Source of the DNA: Candidatus Enterococcus myersii
Lineage (GTDB): Bacteria > Bacillota > Bacilli > Lactobacillales > Enterococcaceae
Length of the DNA: 64,000 nucleotides
Reading direction: 5' to 3'
NCBI RefSeq assembly: GCF_017316025.1
Contig: NZ_JAFLVT010000018.1
Span: 220,002 to 284,001 of the forward strand
The notes under the pieces were generated by a model. It made no database searches, was not told where the DNA came from, and worked only from the letters and a program-made list of their open reading frames with translations. This document shows, piece after piece, positions 17,355 through 26,901 of the stretch (positions are counted from its first letter, which is position 1; each line of letters begins with the position of its first letter). The position numbers were made by a program, and so were the translations under genes.

Positions 17355-18023
17355 TTAGGCTATCGTGCCAAAACGTTTTTCAAAATATTTTTCCAAATGA
17401 TGTTGGCAAAAGCCAATCAAAATACATAATCCCCAATAAATTAAAGCGACTAAAATATACATCGACATATAATCAAATGTCCGACCGCCAACAATTTTGG
17501 CCTTTTGAAAAATATCAGGAATCGTAATCATGGCTGCCAGTGAAGTTCCTTTAACTAAATCCATTGCCACATTTCCTAAAGCCGGCACGGATAAGCGAAA
17601 AGCTTGCGGCAAAATAATAAGTCGGATCGTCTGCCAAAAATTCAAGCCAGTAGCGTAAGCTGCATCCCATTGTCCATGCTCTACTCCTGTAATAGCGCCA
17701 CGATAAATTTCGCCGATAAAAGCACTGCTGGTTAGGCTAAAGCAGATAATCGCAGCCGTTAGCGCCGGCAGTTGATATGGCAACCCAAAATAAAGTAAGA
17801 ATAACAAAACCAGAGCTGGGACTCCCCGTAAAAAGGAGATATAAAAACGAATTAGGTTGCGTAATATCTTACTAGGTAAAAAAGACAAAACTGTAAGAAT
17901 TATCCCAATTATATTTCCCAATAAAAAAGTAATCAAACTAATCCCTAACGTGTAACTTAAGCCTTGCAACACAAAAGGTAATGATGCAAGCATCAAGCCA
18001 AAATCAAGCTTTGGAATATACAT
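17355..18023 (-). CDS. Polar amino-acid ABC transporter permease
   Basis: A 222-residue HisM/GlnP-type permease with about five membrane helices. The EAA loop is seen as EHGQWDAAYATGLNFWQTIRLIILPQA around residues 115-140, the ATPase contact. The gene overlaps the upstream binding-protein gene by one base (TAATG). No ATPase gene is adjacent, which is unusual because these systems normally carry it in the operon. Substrate is unknown; cystine, glutamine or another polar amino acid are all possible. Confidence 0.88.
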   Translation of the reverse strand: MYIPKLDFGLMLASLPFVLQGLSYTLGISLITFLLGNIIGIILTVLSFLPSKILRNLIRFYISFLRGVPALVLLFLLYFGLPYQLPALTAAIICFSLTSSAFIGEIYRGAITGVEHGQWDAAYATGLNFWQTIRLIILPQAFRLSVPALGNVAMDLVKGTSLAAMITIPDIFQKAKIVGGRTFDYMSMYILVALIYWGLCILIGFCQHHLEKYFEKRFGTIA

Positions 18024-18874
18024 TAGTCTGGTGACACCGTTTCTTTAATTTCTTGTTTTGGTTTAACTGAAACGTCAGTTTGAAAATAAGTTTCAGAGAT
18101 TTTTTTCAACGAGCCGTCTTTTTGCATAGCTTTTAGCGTCTCATCAACTTTTTCTTTTAAAGCCTTGTGCTCTTTAACAAACAAAAAGCCTGTATGGTTA
18201 GCGTTAAAATACACGTCCTCTAAAATTTTAACAGGAATAGCCGGTAATGCTGCAACGGACATTTTTTGTAAATAATAATCATTTAAGATAACATCAGTGC
18301 GTCCATTGGCAACGTCGGTTAGATACTGATCGTTTGTCGCATTATCATAAGTTACAGGTGTTGCCCCATATTTTTCCGCAATTTTCATATAGCTTGTATT
18401 CGGTTCACCGGCGGCTTTTTTTCCTTTTAAATCAGCTAGTGAATGGATACCAGAATCATCACTTTTTCGGACAATCATGCTATCAAAAGAATATTTAATA
18501 GGCACTGATAAGGAAAATTTCTTAGCCCGCTCTTTTGATAAACCAAAGTCATTAGCTGCAAGATCTGCCTCACCGCGATTAATTGAAGAAATTTGACCGT
18601 CCACATTGTATTCCTTAAAAGTAACTTTGACGCCCAAACGTTTGGCGACTTCTTTGGCCACGTCCACATCATAACCATTTAATTCATTTTTATCGTTATA
18701 GTATGAAGAAGGAAATAACGTACCCGAAGTTGCAACGGTCAAGTTTTTTTCCTTTTCTACTTTAGTCCAACTATCATCTTTTGTTGCTGCTTTTGTATCA
18801 CTATTTCCATTACCACAGGCGGCTAAAACCATCCCGCTTACTGCAATAACTGCTAATGTTGCCCATTTTTTCAT
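18023..18874 (-). CDS. Amino-acid ABC transporter substrate-binding lipoprotein
   Basis: A 283-residue SBP_bac_3 family receptor. The lipoprotein signal ends at LAACGNG (lipidated Cys at residue 20). LTVATSGTLFPSSYY, GYDVDVAKEVAKRLG and the SINRGEADLAANDFGLSKERAKKF-like region are typical of cystine/glutamine receptors. A binding site GGGGGAAG precedes the ATG. It is the first gene of a two-gene operon with the permease. Confidence 0.9.
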   Translation of the reverse strand: MKKWATLAVIAVSGMVLAACGNGNSDTKAATKDDSWTKVEKEKNLTVATSGTLFPSSYYNDKNELNGYDVDVAKEVAKRLGVKVTFKEYNVDGQISSINRGEADLAANDFGLSKERAKKFSLSVPIKYSFDSMIVRKSDDSGIHSLADLKGKKAAGEPNTSYMKIAEKYGATPVTYDNATNDQYLTDVANGRTDVILNDYYLQKMSVAALPAIPVKILEDVYFNANHTGFLFVKEHKALKEKVDETLKAMQKDGSLKKISETYFQTDVSVKPKQEIKETVSPD

Positions 18875-19005
18875 CGTCTTCCCCCTGTAATGCTTATTAT
18901 TTATTAATCCTAGTTTTTATTCACTAGGTTAAATACAAAGATTTACCTGCGAATGCTTTTTATTCCCCAAAGCTAGCAGCAACAATATGTTTGGTCTTGT
19001 CCAAT

Positions 19006-20451
19006 TTAATCTTGATACGCTTTTGGTAAATGAAATTTTTTATTTACTTCAAAAATAGTGCCAATTTGAAAAAGTAGATCTTCTCGACCCTTAGCTGCCA
19101 TAAATTGAATTCCTAAAGGTAGCCCTTCAGCAGTAAGATAAGTCGGCAAACTAATTGCCGGTTCCCCAGTTAAGTTAGCCAATTGGGTAAAGGGCGAAAG
19201 AGCCAAGCTTTTTTCAAACATTTCATACACAAGTGCGTCTGCTTGTGCCTCAGACAAATTTTCAGCTTGCGCTAATTTAGCAAAAATTGCTTCACTTTGT
19301 AGGCTTGCATCAATTTTCGGTGCTGGGTATGCAGTTGTCGGTGTTAAAAATAAATCGTATTGTGTAAATAATTCCTCCATGACAAAGGCTGCACGATCCC
19401 AATTTTGTAAAGTTGCCACATATTTTGCCGCCGAGGTCTTCAATCCTGCTTGGTAAATTCCCCAAGTCATTAACTCCATGTCCTCTTTTGTGACGTTACG
19501 CCCAATTCCTTGTTGTATTTCAGCAAACATTGCCGCTGTTTCAGCACCATTCATTTTGTAATAATCTAAAATCAGTTGTTTGCCATCAAGTGGATAAGTG
19601 ATTTCTGTGACTTCATGTCCAGCTTGCTGTAAAAATTCAACCGCATCCATTACGGCTTTTTTTGCTTCTTTTGAAACATCACTTTTAACTGGTGAGGTTG
19701 TGGTATAGGCAACCTTCAATTTATTTTTAGTTGGTTTATCTTCCCACTCTAGTTTTGGTGCTTGATAAGGGGCTGCCGGATGTTGCCCTCGCATAGCGTA
19801 GAAGAGTTTTTCTGTATCCCGCATGGAAACGGTTAATGCAAAATTGATTGCTGCTCCTTGCCAGTCACGCCAAGAATCTGGGCCGGTCGGAATCGTGCCA
19901 CGGGTTGGCTTTAAGCCAATCAATCCGCTAAAAGAAGCCGGAATGCGAATCGAACCACCGCCATCACTTGCCGCTGCCAAAGGAAAAATCCCTGCGGCAA
20001 CAGCTGCCGCTGCCCCACCGCTTGAACCACCAGGAGAATAGGCTAAATTCCACGGGTTACGTGTTGGACCGTAAAGTGTCGGATCGGTAATATTTTTAAA
20101 CCCAAATTCTGGTGCGTTCGTTTGACCAAAAGGTGTCAGACCACTTGCAGCTAAAGATTTCACAAAATTATTTGTGTGGCTAGCTTTGGCATCTTTAAAA
20201 ATTCGTGAAGCCGAGGTTTGTGCCCAGCCTGCCTTATTTTGTCCTAAAATTTTTAGTGGTACAGGCAAACCACCAAATACACCATCTTTATTGTGTTCAT
20301 ATTCTTTTTTGGCTGCGATAACATCAAAATCACTAACAAAAGCGTTTAATTTACTTTCTGCCGCTGCTTTTTTGGTTATCTCGGTTAAAAGCGTCTCAAT
20401 CGAAATATTCCCGGCCTTTAATGCCTCCGCGTAATACGTTGCATCCTTCAC
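19006..20451 (-). CDS. Amidase (amidase-signature family)
   Basis: A 481-residue amidase-signature enzyme. The Gly/Ser-rich signature [14 protein letters not shown] lies near residue 167, followed by [13 protein letters not shown] holding the catalytic Ser pair; the catalytic Lys is probably in [10 protein letters not shown] near residue 68. It is about as long as GatA but is not in a gatCAB operon, so it is more likely a stand-alone amidase acting on small amides. Substrate is unknown. Confidence 0.85.
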   Translation of the reverse strand: MKDATYYAEALKAGNISIETLLTEITKKAAAESKLNAFVSDFDVIAAKKEYEHNKDGVFGGLPVPLKILGQNKAGWAQTSASRIFKDAKASHTNNFVKSLAASGLTPFGQTNAPEFGFKNITDPTLYGPTRNPWNLAYSPGGSSGGAAAAVAAGIFPLAAASDGGGSIRIPASFSGLIGLKPTRGTIPTGPDSWRDWQGAAINFALTVSMRDTEKLFYAMRGQHPAAPYQAPKLEWEDKPTKNKLKVAYTTTSPVKSDVSKEAKKAVMDAVEFLQQAGHEVTEITYPLDGKQLILDYYKMNGAETAAMFAEIQQGIGRNVTKEDMELMTWGIYQAGLKTSAAKYVATLQNWDRAAFVMEELFTQYDLFLTPTTAYPAPKIDASLQSEAIFAKLAQAENLSEAQADALVYEMFEKSLALSPFTQLANLTGEPAISLPTYLTAEGLPLGIQFMAAKGREDLLFQIGTIFEVNKKFHLPKAYQD

Positions 20452-20987
20452 GTTTATCCCTCCTGAACTTTTGCTGTTTTATTATGCCTACTTAGCTAAA
20501 GCAAGCGCTATCCTTCTTTTGTATTATTACCATACCTACTAAAATAGTACAACTAATATATATTGTAACATTCAAAACAAGTCTTTTATTTACTGACTAA
20601 TCTCAACTGATACTTTTTTATTTCCCAAATCAATAGAACAGTAAATAATCCTGTTACAAAATTATCCAGCAATTTTTTACTTACGACCAAAAGGATAATT
20701 TTGGAAGCTGTCCATTAAAAAAAACTTGCAAACTTCTTCAACGCGTCAGTAATAAACGGTTTTTCAAATCTCTTGAAATTTTACCTTTGCTTAAATAAAC
20801 TCTTATGAAAGCCAGACAACACGAAAGCAGTCAAATCAATATTTTTCCTTTTAAAAATTTACACCGTATTCACAAAAACGCTCATTATCTGCAATTTTTT
20901 TACACCATTGTAATCAAAATAAAGGTAGATTTTTATAAGCTATGGTACGCTAGGGTTGAAAAGGACAATTATAACGAGGTGAATACA
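20452..20987. other. Intergenic region, 536 bp, between divergent genes
   Basis: AT-rich stretch containing the amidase promoter and the upstream region of the polysaccharide locus. The in-frame extension back to 20805 lacks a binding site and is not coding in my view. No RNA gene or repeat was recognised. Confidence 0.5.
20524..20552 (-). promoter_or_regulatory. Candidate promoter of the amidase gene
   Basis: On the minus strand TTGTAC (20552-20547) and TAATAA (20529-20524) are 17 bp apart, about 70 bp upstream of the amidase start. Confidence 0.4.
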
Positions 20988-21845
20988 ATGAACAAACTCC
21001 GCTTTCGGATCCATTTAGAATTCGGCGTCATTTTGTTAATGGCATTAGACTTACTCCAAAATTTAATTCTATACAATTACGTGGATCGCCAGACTTTTTA
21101 TTACGCAAATATTCTGGTCTTCTTAGGTATTGTTTTTGGCATGATGGGGACCTCCCTTTTTGTCGTGATTGTTTCGCTGATGATGATTGCCATTGGTAGC
21201 TTTACTCTCTACTTTTTTCCAATTGTCATGATTGATTGGTTGAAAATCTATTTTATTTTTATCGTTCCTGCCTTCACTGTTTTGGGTTATTTCATTAAGA
21301 CGGATATTTTCTTACGCAAACAAGTAATAAGCAGTAGAAAAGACATGGCGACGTATTTAAAAAATACCGATGCCTTAACCCAACTTGGAACCCTCACAAA
21401 GTTCAATGAATCCTACCAACGTTTTGTAGAAACTATTGAACTACGGCCAAAACTAGATCGCTGTTTGGCAGTTTCTCTTTTTTATATTGATTATTTAGAC
21501 CAATACCGCTATCAAAGTGAAACCAAGACCAATGAGTTAATTAAAATACTGGCGGACGATTTAGAAACCATTCGTTTACCAGAAGAACAACTTTTTTATG
21601 TTGGGGATGGAGCATTTGTCGTTTTAACACCTTTAGTTGGTACAGAAAATATCGATCAGTTAAGAGAATTGACGCAAATTACCAAAACGCAGCTGTCTTT
21701 AATTCCATTTGACGGCAACCAAGATATTACCTTGCGTTCTGGTTTAATTGTCTTAGAACGTGATAGTCAGCTAACTGCTGAACAAGTTTTAAGTCGCCTA
21801 AATCGTCAAGCCGAGACCGATTTATCTGAAGAATACATTGTTTAA
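20988..21845 (+). CDS. Membrane protein with degenerate GGDEF domain
   Basis: A 285-residue protein with about four membrane helices in the first 115 residues, a short linker (SSRKDMATYLKNTDALTQLGT) and a C-terminal domain laid out like a diguanylate cyclase. The catalytic GGDEF loop is replaced by YVGDGAFVV, so it is probably inactive and may instead bind c-di-GMP or act as a scaffold. The start at 20988 follows ACGAGGTG. It leads a four-gene run ending in a glycosyltransferase and a GH8 enzyme, where degenerate GGDEF proteins commonly serve as polymer-synthesis regulators. Confidence 0.75.
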   Translation: MNKLRFRIHLEFGVILLMALDLLQNLILYNYVDRQTFYYANILVFLGIVFGMMGTSLFVVIVSLMMIAIGSFTLYFFPIVMIDWLKIYFIFIVPAFTVLGYFIKTDIFLRKQVISSRKDMATYLKNTDALTQLGTLTKFNESYQRFVETIELRPKLDRCLAVSLFYIDYLDQYRYQSETKTNELIKILADDLETIRLPEEQLFYVGDGAFVVLTPLVGTENIDQLRELTQITKTQLSLIPFDGNQDITLRSGLIVLERDSQLTAEQVLSRLNRQAETDLSEEYIV

Positions 21846-21856
21846 GGAGGATCAAT

Positions 21857-21994
21857 ATGCTGACAATTTTTTATTGGCTGGCAATTGTCGTCACCATTTT
21901 ATTTTTCATTGCAACAATCTTGCTATTTATCAGTGCATTAATTATCCAATCGCGGGTTTGGAAATATTTCAAAAGGAGGAACTTGCGTGGCTAG
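21857..21994 (+). CDS. 45-residue membrane protein of the polysaccharide locus
   Basis: This short frame has a strong binding site (AAGGAGGATCAAT) and starts 11 bp after the GGDEF gene. It codes for one long hydrophobic helix (YWLAIVVTILFFIATILLF and following residues) and a basic tail (WKYFKRRNLRG). Its last 8 bp overlap the GTG start of the glycosyltransferase, indicating translational coupling. It may be a small accessory subunit of the synthase. I know no named family. Confidence 0.75.
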   Translation: MLTIFYWLAIVVTILFFIATILLFISALIIQSRVWKYFKRRNLRG

Positions 21995-23297
21995 AGGTTT
22001 AATGATTTTTACAATTGTTTCCATCTGGGTTTCAGTCTTTTTCTCACTTTTAACGATTTATGGCGCAGTGACTTTTTTACTAAAAAATTTGAAACCACCT
22101 AAACGTAAATTAGATCCACTTGTAGAGTATCCCCTTATTACGATAGTCGTTCCAGCCCACAATGAAGAAATCGTCATTAAAGATACTGTGCGAGCAATAT
22201 TGAATTTGAACTATCCAAAAGAACAAATGGAAATCTTAGTCTTTGCGGATAATTGTACAGACAATACCTATGAAGAGGCCCGTAGCGTAACGAGATTACC
22301 CCAGTATGCAGACTTTAATATTGAAATTATCCAACGCAGGGGAAAAGGAGGAAAAGCAGGTGTATTAAATGACGCCTTAGCAAGAGCCAAAGGTGACTGG
22401 CTGTGCGTCTATGACGCAGATGCAATGCCAGAACGCAACGCCCTTTATTTTCTCGTAAAAAAAGGGATTGAAGATCCCCAAAATTACGCTGCCGTTTTTG
22501 GTCGCAATAAAACACGAAATTATAAACAAAATTTTTTAACCCGCTATATTAATTTAGAAGTTGTGACATCTCAGCGCATTCAACATACAGGATTGTGGCA
22601 ACTTTTTAAAATCGGTCATATCCCTGGCACCAATTTTATTATCCAAAAAAATTACGCCAGAGAAATTGGCGGCTGGGATAACGGAGCCTTGACAGAAGAT
22701 ACCGCGTTATCATTTCGAATTATGGAAAAGGGAAAATTAATTGCCTTAGCACCCCAGGCAGAAGCTTTTCAGCAAGAACCTGAGACAATCGGCGTTTACT
22801 ATCGCCAAAGAAAACGTTGGGCCAAGGGAAATTATGAGGTCATCACGGGCAACTTGAAGCATCTTTTTGACAAAAGCAACTGGCGCATCAAATGGGAAGT
22901 CTTTTATTACATCAATACATTCTTTTGGTTTAACTGTGCCATTGTTATCTCTTCTGGGATTTTCCTTATCAATCTGGTAACGATGTTATTGAATTTCATT
23001 GGTTTTACCTTGCAAATGCCCTTTACTTTTGGTGGTGGCAATCGCCAAATAGCTGCTATTTTATTAGTAAATTGGGCGATGATGTTTGCCATTTATTTAC
23101 TGCAAATCAATATTGCTTTAGTTAGTCAGTACGGCCAAGCAACTACAGAAAACTTTTTGTACTCGGTTGCTTCTTATTTCACTTATTCCCAATTGTTTTT
23201 AGGCGTTTCAATTGCGGCTTTCTTTTCTTTAGTATTAGACCGCATTTTTAAACGTGATGGTACAAAATGGTATAAAACACAGCGTTTCAACGATTAA
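21987..23297 (+). CDS. Processive family 2 glycosyltransferase
   Basis: A 436-residue membrane GT2 enzyme of the cellulose/hyaluronan/PNAG synthase type. One N-terminal helix precedes the catalytic domain (ITIVVPAHNEE, then VYDADAMPE as the DxD), the acceptor Asp lies in ALTEDTALSF, and QRKRW is the QxxRW motif. Three to four helices form the C-terminal channel. The start is GTG at 21987 with AAAAGGAGGA upstream, inside the preceding small gene. It should make and export a beta-linked polysaccharide; the sugar cannot be read from sequence. Confidence 0.85.
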   Translation: MARGLMIFTIVSIWVSVFFSLLTIYGAVTFLLKNLKPPKRKLDPLVEYPLITIVVPAHNEEIVIKDTVRAILNLNYPKEQMEILVFADNCTDNTYEEARSVTRLPQYADFNIEIIQRRGKGGKAGVLNDALARAKGDWLCVYDADAMPERNALYFLVKKGIEDPQNYAAVFGRNKTRNYKQNFLTRYINLEVVTSQRIQHTGLWQLFKIGHIPGTNFIIQKNYAREIGGWDNGALTEDTALSFRIMEKGKLIALAPQAEAFQQEPETIGVYYRQRKRWAKGNYEVITGNLKHLFDKSNWRIKWEVFYYINTFFWFNCAIVISSGIFLINLVTMLLNFIGFTLQMPFTFGGGNRQIAAILLVNWAMMFAIYLLQINIALVSQYGQATTENFLYSVASYFTYSQLFLGVSIAAFFSLVLDRIFKRDGTKWYKTQRFND

Positions 23298-23330
23298 TCT
23301 TTGTTAAATATTTGAAGGTGGAGGTTTGCG

Positions 23331-24455
23331 ATGAAGAAAAAACCCTTAGTATTGTGGGGCATAGCAGCAATTTTGCTGGTATCTTATGTCGCAATTTTAT
23401 TTATGGCGATTAAAGACAACCGTGCCCATATCCAACAAAAAATGTATGATGATTGGCGCGAACACTATCTAGTATCTTCCAAACAAGGAGATATAGTGAA
23501 TACAGCTGCTAAAGGTAAAACGGCCCTGTCAGAAGCGCAAGGCTATGGCATGGTGATTGTAACCTTAGCCGCAGAAAAAGGTTTTGCCAAAGAAGCAGAT
23601 TTTGAAAAATTATATCGCTACTACACTCATTACCAAATCAGCGAAAAAAAGCCCCTGATGCAGTGGCGGCAAGCGGAAACAAAAAAAGGTTGGGTTTCAG
23701 ATAGTAAACACAATGCAACCGATGGTGATTTAGACATTGCCTATAGTCTGCTTATGGCCAGCAAGTTATGGCCCAATAGTAAACATGACTATAAAACAGC
23801 TGCCCAAAACTTATTACAGGCGATTAAAGCATACAATTATAATCCCCATACCGGCTTTCTAACTGTCGGAGATTGGGCAACTGTCGATGAAAAAGCCAGC
23901 CAAATTTTACGTCCTTCTGACATTATGCCGGGGTATTTTGATGCCTTTTATAAATTTACTGGCGATCGTTTTTGGCAACAGTTAAATGACCGCGGGATTG
24001 AATTATTGCAACAATTATCGGCGCAACACAAAACCGGTCTTATGCCAGACTTTGCCTGGATCAAAGATAACCGTGTGATCGCTGCTAAAGCAAACGAAGT
24101 TAATAACAAATATGACGGCGATTATTCCGCTAACGCTTGTCGCATTCCTTTGCGTTTAGCGCAATCTAATGATAAACGCCTGGCACCTATCTTAAGTAAA
24201 ATGTTACGCTTTTTTGAAAAAGAGAATATGGTCTTTGCTGGCTACAATTTAAAGGGCAAAGCATTAGTAGATTACCAAAATCAAAGCTTTTCTGCCCCCG
24301 TTTTAGTCGGCGCTTATCACGAAGATCCTTATAGTGGTTTAGTTACCTCACAAAAATGGGTCATCCAAGAGCCAATTCACGGTCAAAATTATTACGACGA
24401 AACGCTGAAAGTCCTTTCCGTTTTAGAAATGTATAAAAATCTCGACGTAAAATAA
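23331..24455 (+). CDS. Membrane-anchored GH8 glycoside hydrolase
   Basis: A 374-residue family 8 hydrolase with an N-terminal signal anchor (residues 5-26). The catalytic acid Glu is in ALSEAQGYGM and the family signature ATDGDLDIAYSLLMASKLW holds the Asp residues. GH8 enzymes such as BcsZ accompany cellulose synthases and trim or edit the polymer. It follows the glycosyltransferase by 33 bp with a GGTGGAGG binding site. A role in processing the product of the upstream synthase is inferred. Confidence 0.87.
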   Translation: MKKKPLVLWGIAAILLVSYVAILFMAIKDNRAHIQQKMYDDWREHYLVSSKQGDIVNTAAKGKTALSEAQGYGMVIVTLAAEKGFAKEADFEKLYRYYTHYQISEKKPLMQWRQAETKKGWVSDSKHNATDGDLDIAYSLLMASKLWPNSKHDYKTAAQNLLQAIKAYNYNPHTGFLTVGDWATVDEKASQILRPSDIMPGYFDAFYKFTGDRFWQQLNDRGIELLQQLSAQHKTGLMPDFAWIKDNRVIAAKANEVNNKYDGDYSANACRIPLRLAQSNDKRLAPILSKMLRFFEKENMVFAGYNLKGKALVDYQNQSFSAPVLVGAYHEDPYSGLVTSQKWVIQEPIHGQNYYDETLKVLSVLEMYKNLDVK

Positions 24456-24567
24456 AAGCTGTATAAACGCGATCAGCTGAGCTGACTTACAGTAAAAGTA
24501 AAGATAATGAATTCCCTTGCGCCACTGATAGCCAGCTAGGATTTAACGAAATTACGCGCAAATAAAA

Positions 24568-24629
24568 AAATCCCGTACCTACAAACAAAGACGAAATTTC
24601 GTCATAACTGTTGTAGCGACGGGATTTTT
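24568..24629. terminator. Bidirectional terminator
   Basis: AAATCCCGT pairs with ACGGGATTT and, inside, CTACAA with TTGTAG. A-runs and T-runs flank both sides. It separates the GH8 gene from the convergent DUF697 gene. Confidence 0.85.
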
Positions 24630-24631
24630 AG

Positions 24632-25330
24632 TTATTTCTTATTAGCAGATTGCAAAGCTTTAAACAATGTATTGAACTGCCCCTTAAAGGACATCACTTG
24701 TTCAAAAATATCTTCACCATCATTCAACATTTTTACCGTTACCCAGCCCAAAGACTCAGTGATGGCCATTGCGACTACGGCGTTGACTGCACCGCCTCCG
24801 ATTGTGCCGACAACGGGAATAAATTTCAAAATATTTCCGACTGCACTGCGGCCAAAACTAACGACCACCAGCTCCTTTGTCATGCTTTTTCCTATTCCTT
24901 CTGACCAAGATTGGCCAAAAATTTTATGAAGTCGCGCCATCATGACTAACTGCACTGGCACTAATAAAAAAGCATCCGAAAATGGAATTGGCGACAAACC
25001 AATAATCGCCGCACTCAATGAAGCCATATGAATGATTCCATGGGATTTTTTTTGGGTTGTTTCATCCACACCCTTTAAAAACGGATCAAAAACACTGTCA
25101 AAGCGACTGCGGGTGGTCGCTAACAAAGATTCTGCCTTTACTTTGGTGCTATCAAATGTCTTCATGATAATCGCCGCAGCAGAATTTGGTAATTTTTTTA
25201 CGACATCACCAAAAAAAGATTGAAATGCAGCATCATCAACTTCAGTGTCAGCTAGAACAATTTTTTCTTCCAAATCTTCCTTCTTTTTTACTTCAGCGCC
25301 ATTTTGACGGCGGCGTGGAAATTTCACCAT
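24632..25330 (-). CDS. DUF697-type membrane-associated protein
   Basis: A 232-residue protein. The central part (IIGLSPIPFSDAFLLVPVQL through the Gly-rich FIPVVGTIGGGAVNAVVA) fits DUF697, a hydrophobic domain often coupled to small GTPases of the YcjF/Era type. No GTPase domain is present here. The start at 25330 (MVKFPRRRQNG) is chosen because GAGAAGGGGACG precedes it. Function is unknown. Confidence 0.65.
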   Translation of the reverse strand: MVKFPRRRQNGAEVKKKEDLEEKIVLADTEVDDAAFQSFFGDVVKKLPNSAAAIIMKTFDSTKVKAESLLATTRSRFDSVFDPFLKGVDETTQKKSHGIIHMASLSAAIIGLSPIPFSDAFLLVPVQLVMMARLHKIFGQSWSEGIGKSMTKELVVVSFGRSAVGNILKFIPVVGTIGGGAVNAVVAMAITESLGWVTVKMLNDGEDIFEQVMSFKGQFNTLFKALQSANKK

Positions 25331-25463
25331 AATCGTCCCCTTCTCATTCTTTATTTCCGGCATTTCTTACCAAAAGGTAAATTACATTAGCTACTACTTT
25401 CAAAATATACTTTTTGCCTGTTTTAAACAACTATTACGTTTTTAACGTAATTAAGTTTACTTT

Positions 25464-26036
25464 TTAATTACGCAGCTCTAACTGTTGTGCAATATTTGCC
25501 GGAAAAGAACTCTGCAAAATTTGGACAATTTCGTGGGGGTTTTTCTTTGGATATTGTAGCAGCCACGTTTTGATACAACCCAATGCACCACTGACAAAAT
25601 AAGAAAAGTAAAGCTCCAAATCCGCTTGGTTTTTCGTACCAAAGACAGCTGCAAAACGGGCAATAGAAGAAGGTTTGATCTCTTCTAGTAACAAATTGAA
25701 ATTTTGTTCTTTAGTTTGATTTAATAAAATAATTGTCGCCAACTGTCTGTTTTCCACAAAAATCGCCAAGAGATTTTCCAACCATGTATTAAAGTCTGGC
25801 TGTTTGGCATTTAAACGCTGCAAAACATCGCTAAAAAATTCTGTTTCAATCTGGTGCATCAAATCACTGGGATCTGTGTAATATTTATAAAAGGTCCCAC
25901 GATTTATATCAGCGGCTTTTGCGATTTCGGTAATCGTAATAACACTTAATTCCTTATTTTGTAAGAGTTGTAAAAATTCCTGTTGAATGATTTTTTTCGT
26001 CATTTGACTACGGCGATTATTATTGGTACCAACCAT
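25464..26036 (-). CDS. TetR-family transcriptional regulator
   Basis: A 190-residue regulator. The N-terminal TetR helix-turn-helix is visible as ITEIAKAADINRGTFYKYY near residues 39-57. The rest is a helical ligand domain with the TetR_C_7-like IARFAAVFGTKNQ region. It is divergent from an ABC transporter, and AAGGAGGAAATT precedes its ATG. It very probably represses the transporter through the palindrome between the two. Confidence 0.88.
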   Translation of the reverse strand: MVGTNNNRRSQMTKKIIQQEFLQLLQNKELSVITITEIAKAADINRGTFYKYYTDPSDLMHQIETEFFSDVLQRLNAKQPDFNTWLENLLAIFVENRQLATIILLNQTKEQNFNLLLEEIKPSSIARFAAVFGTKNQADLELYFSYFVSGALGCIKTWLLQYPKKNPHEIVQILQSSFPANIAQQLELRN

Positions 26037-26107
26037 AATTTCCTCCTTTTTCTAAACAAATAAATGGCAGTTTGTCTATTTAATAACAAGCAAAAAAAGA
26101 TTGCTGA

Positions 26108-26136
26108 TTGTTTTGTTTCCAAACTCCTCGTATACT
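26108..26136 (+). promoter_or_regulatory. Promoter of the TetR-controlled ABC transporter
   Basis: TTGTTT (26108-26113) and TATACT (26131-26136) are 17 bp apart, about 50 bp before the ATPase start. Confidence 0.65.
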
Positions 26137-26150
26137 GACATAGTATCATT

Positions 26151-26171
26151 AATTAAACAAGTTGTTCAATT
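26151..26171. promoter_or_regulatory. Operator-like palindrome
   Basis: AATT-A-AACAA-G-TTGTT-C-AATT is a palindrome with one mismatched pair around a central base. It lies between the -10 and the ribosome binding site, a natural place for repression by the divergent TetR protein. Confidence 0.6.
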
Positions 26172-26187
26172 AAAGGAGAAAACAGCC

Positions 26188-26889
26188 ATGAGCTTTTTAG
26201 AAGTAAAAAATGAATCGAAGCGCTACAAAATGGGAGATTCAACCATTACCGCCAATGATTCCCTCAGTTTTTCCGTTGAAAAAGGCGAGCTTGCCATTAT
26301 TCTTGGTCCTAGTGGTGCAGGAAAATCTACTGTGTTAAATATTTTAGGCGGCATGGATACTCCAGATGAAGGAGAAATTTTCGTCGCTGGTAATGACATT
26401 GCCAAATATAACGACAAACAGCTTACAGCCTATCGCCGGACAGATGTGGGCTTTGTTTTCCAATTTTATAACTTAGTTCCTAATTTAACAGCCAAAGAAA
26501 ATGTCGAGCTTGCAACAGAAGTTTCTAAAAAAGCACTTGATCCTATTCAAACTTTGGAAAATGTCGGCTTGCAAAACCGCCTCAATAACTTTCCGTCACA
26601 ATTATCCGGCGGTGAACAGCAGCGGGTCTCCATCGCCCGTGCCCTTGCAAAAAATCCTAAATTACTCCTCTGTGATGAACCGACGGGCGCTTTGGATTTT
26701 GAAACAGGAAAACAAGTCTTAAAACTTTTACAAAACGCGAGTCGCAAAAATGGCAATACCGTTTTAATCATCACCCACAACTCTGCGTTAGCACCAATTG
26801 GCGACCGCGTGATTCGCATTAATGACGCGAAGGTACGCTCAGTTGAAATAAACGAAAATCCAATTTCAATTGACGAAATAGTTTGGTAG
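26188..26889 (+). CDS. ABC transporter ATP-binding protein (MacB/LolD type)
   Basis: A 233-residue ATPase: Walker A LGPSGAGKST, Q-loop VFQFYNLVP, signature LSGGEQQRVSIARALA, Walker B LLCDEPTGALD. This subfamily works with FtsX-like permeases in peptide or lipid export and antimicrobial-peptide resistance. The start at 26188 follows AAAGGAG; the frame upstream overlaps the promoter. The stop is 12 bp before the permease start. Confidence 0.9.
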   Translation: MSFLEVKNESKRYKMGDSTITANDSLSFSVEKGELAIILGPSGAGKSTVLNILGGMDTPDEGEIFVAGNDIAKYNDKQLTAYRRTDVGFVFQFYNLVPNLTAKENVELATEVSKKALDPIQTLENVGLQNRLNNFPSQLSGGEQQRVSIARALAKNPKLLLCDEPTGALDFETGKQVLKLLQNASRKNGNTVLIITHNSALAPIGDRVIRINDAKVRSVEINENPISIDEIVW

Positions 26890-26901
26890 GTGGCTGGTAA
26901 A

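Noticed and set aside
20805..20987. N-terminal extension of the degenerate GGDEF protein
   Set aside because: No ribosome binding site, and the extension covers the probable promoter. The ATG at 20988 has a good site and starts before the first helix.
24456..24545. Dispersed repeat shared with 46165-46200 (TAAACGCGATCAGCT against TAAACGTGATCAGCT)
   Set aside because: Only about 15 bases match, with no longer alignment. This is too short to call a repeat family within one window.
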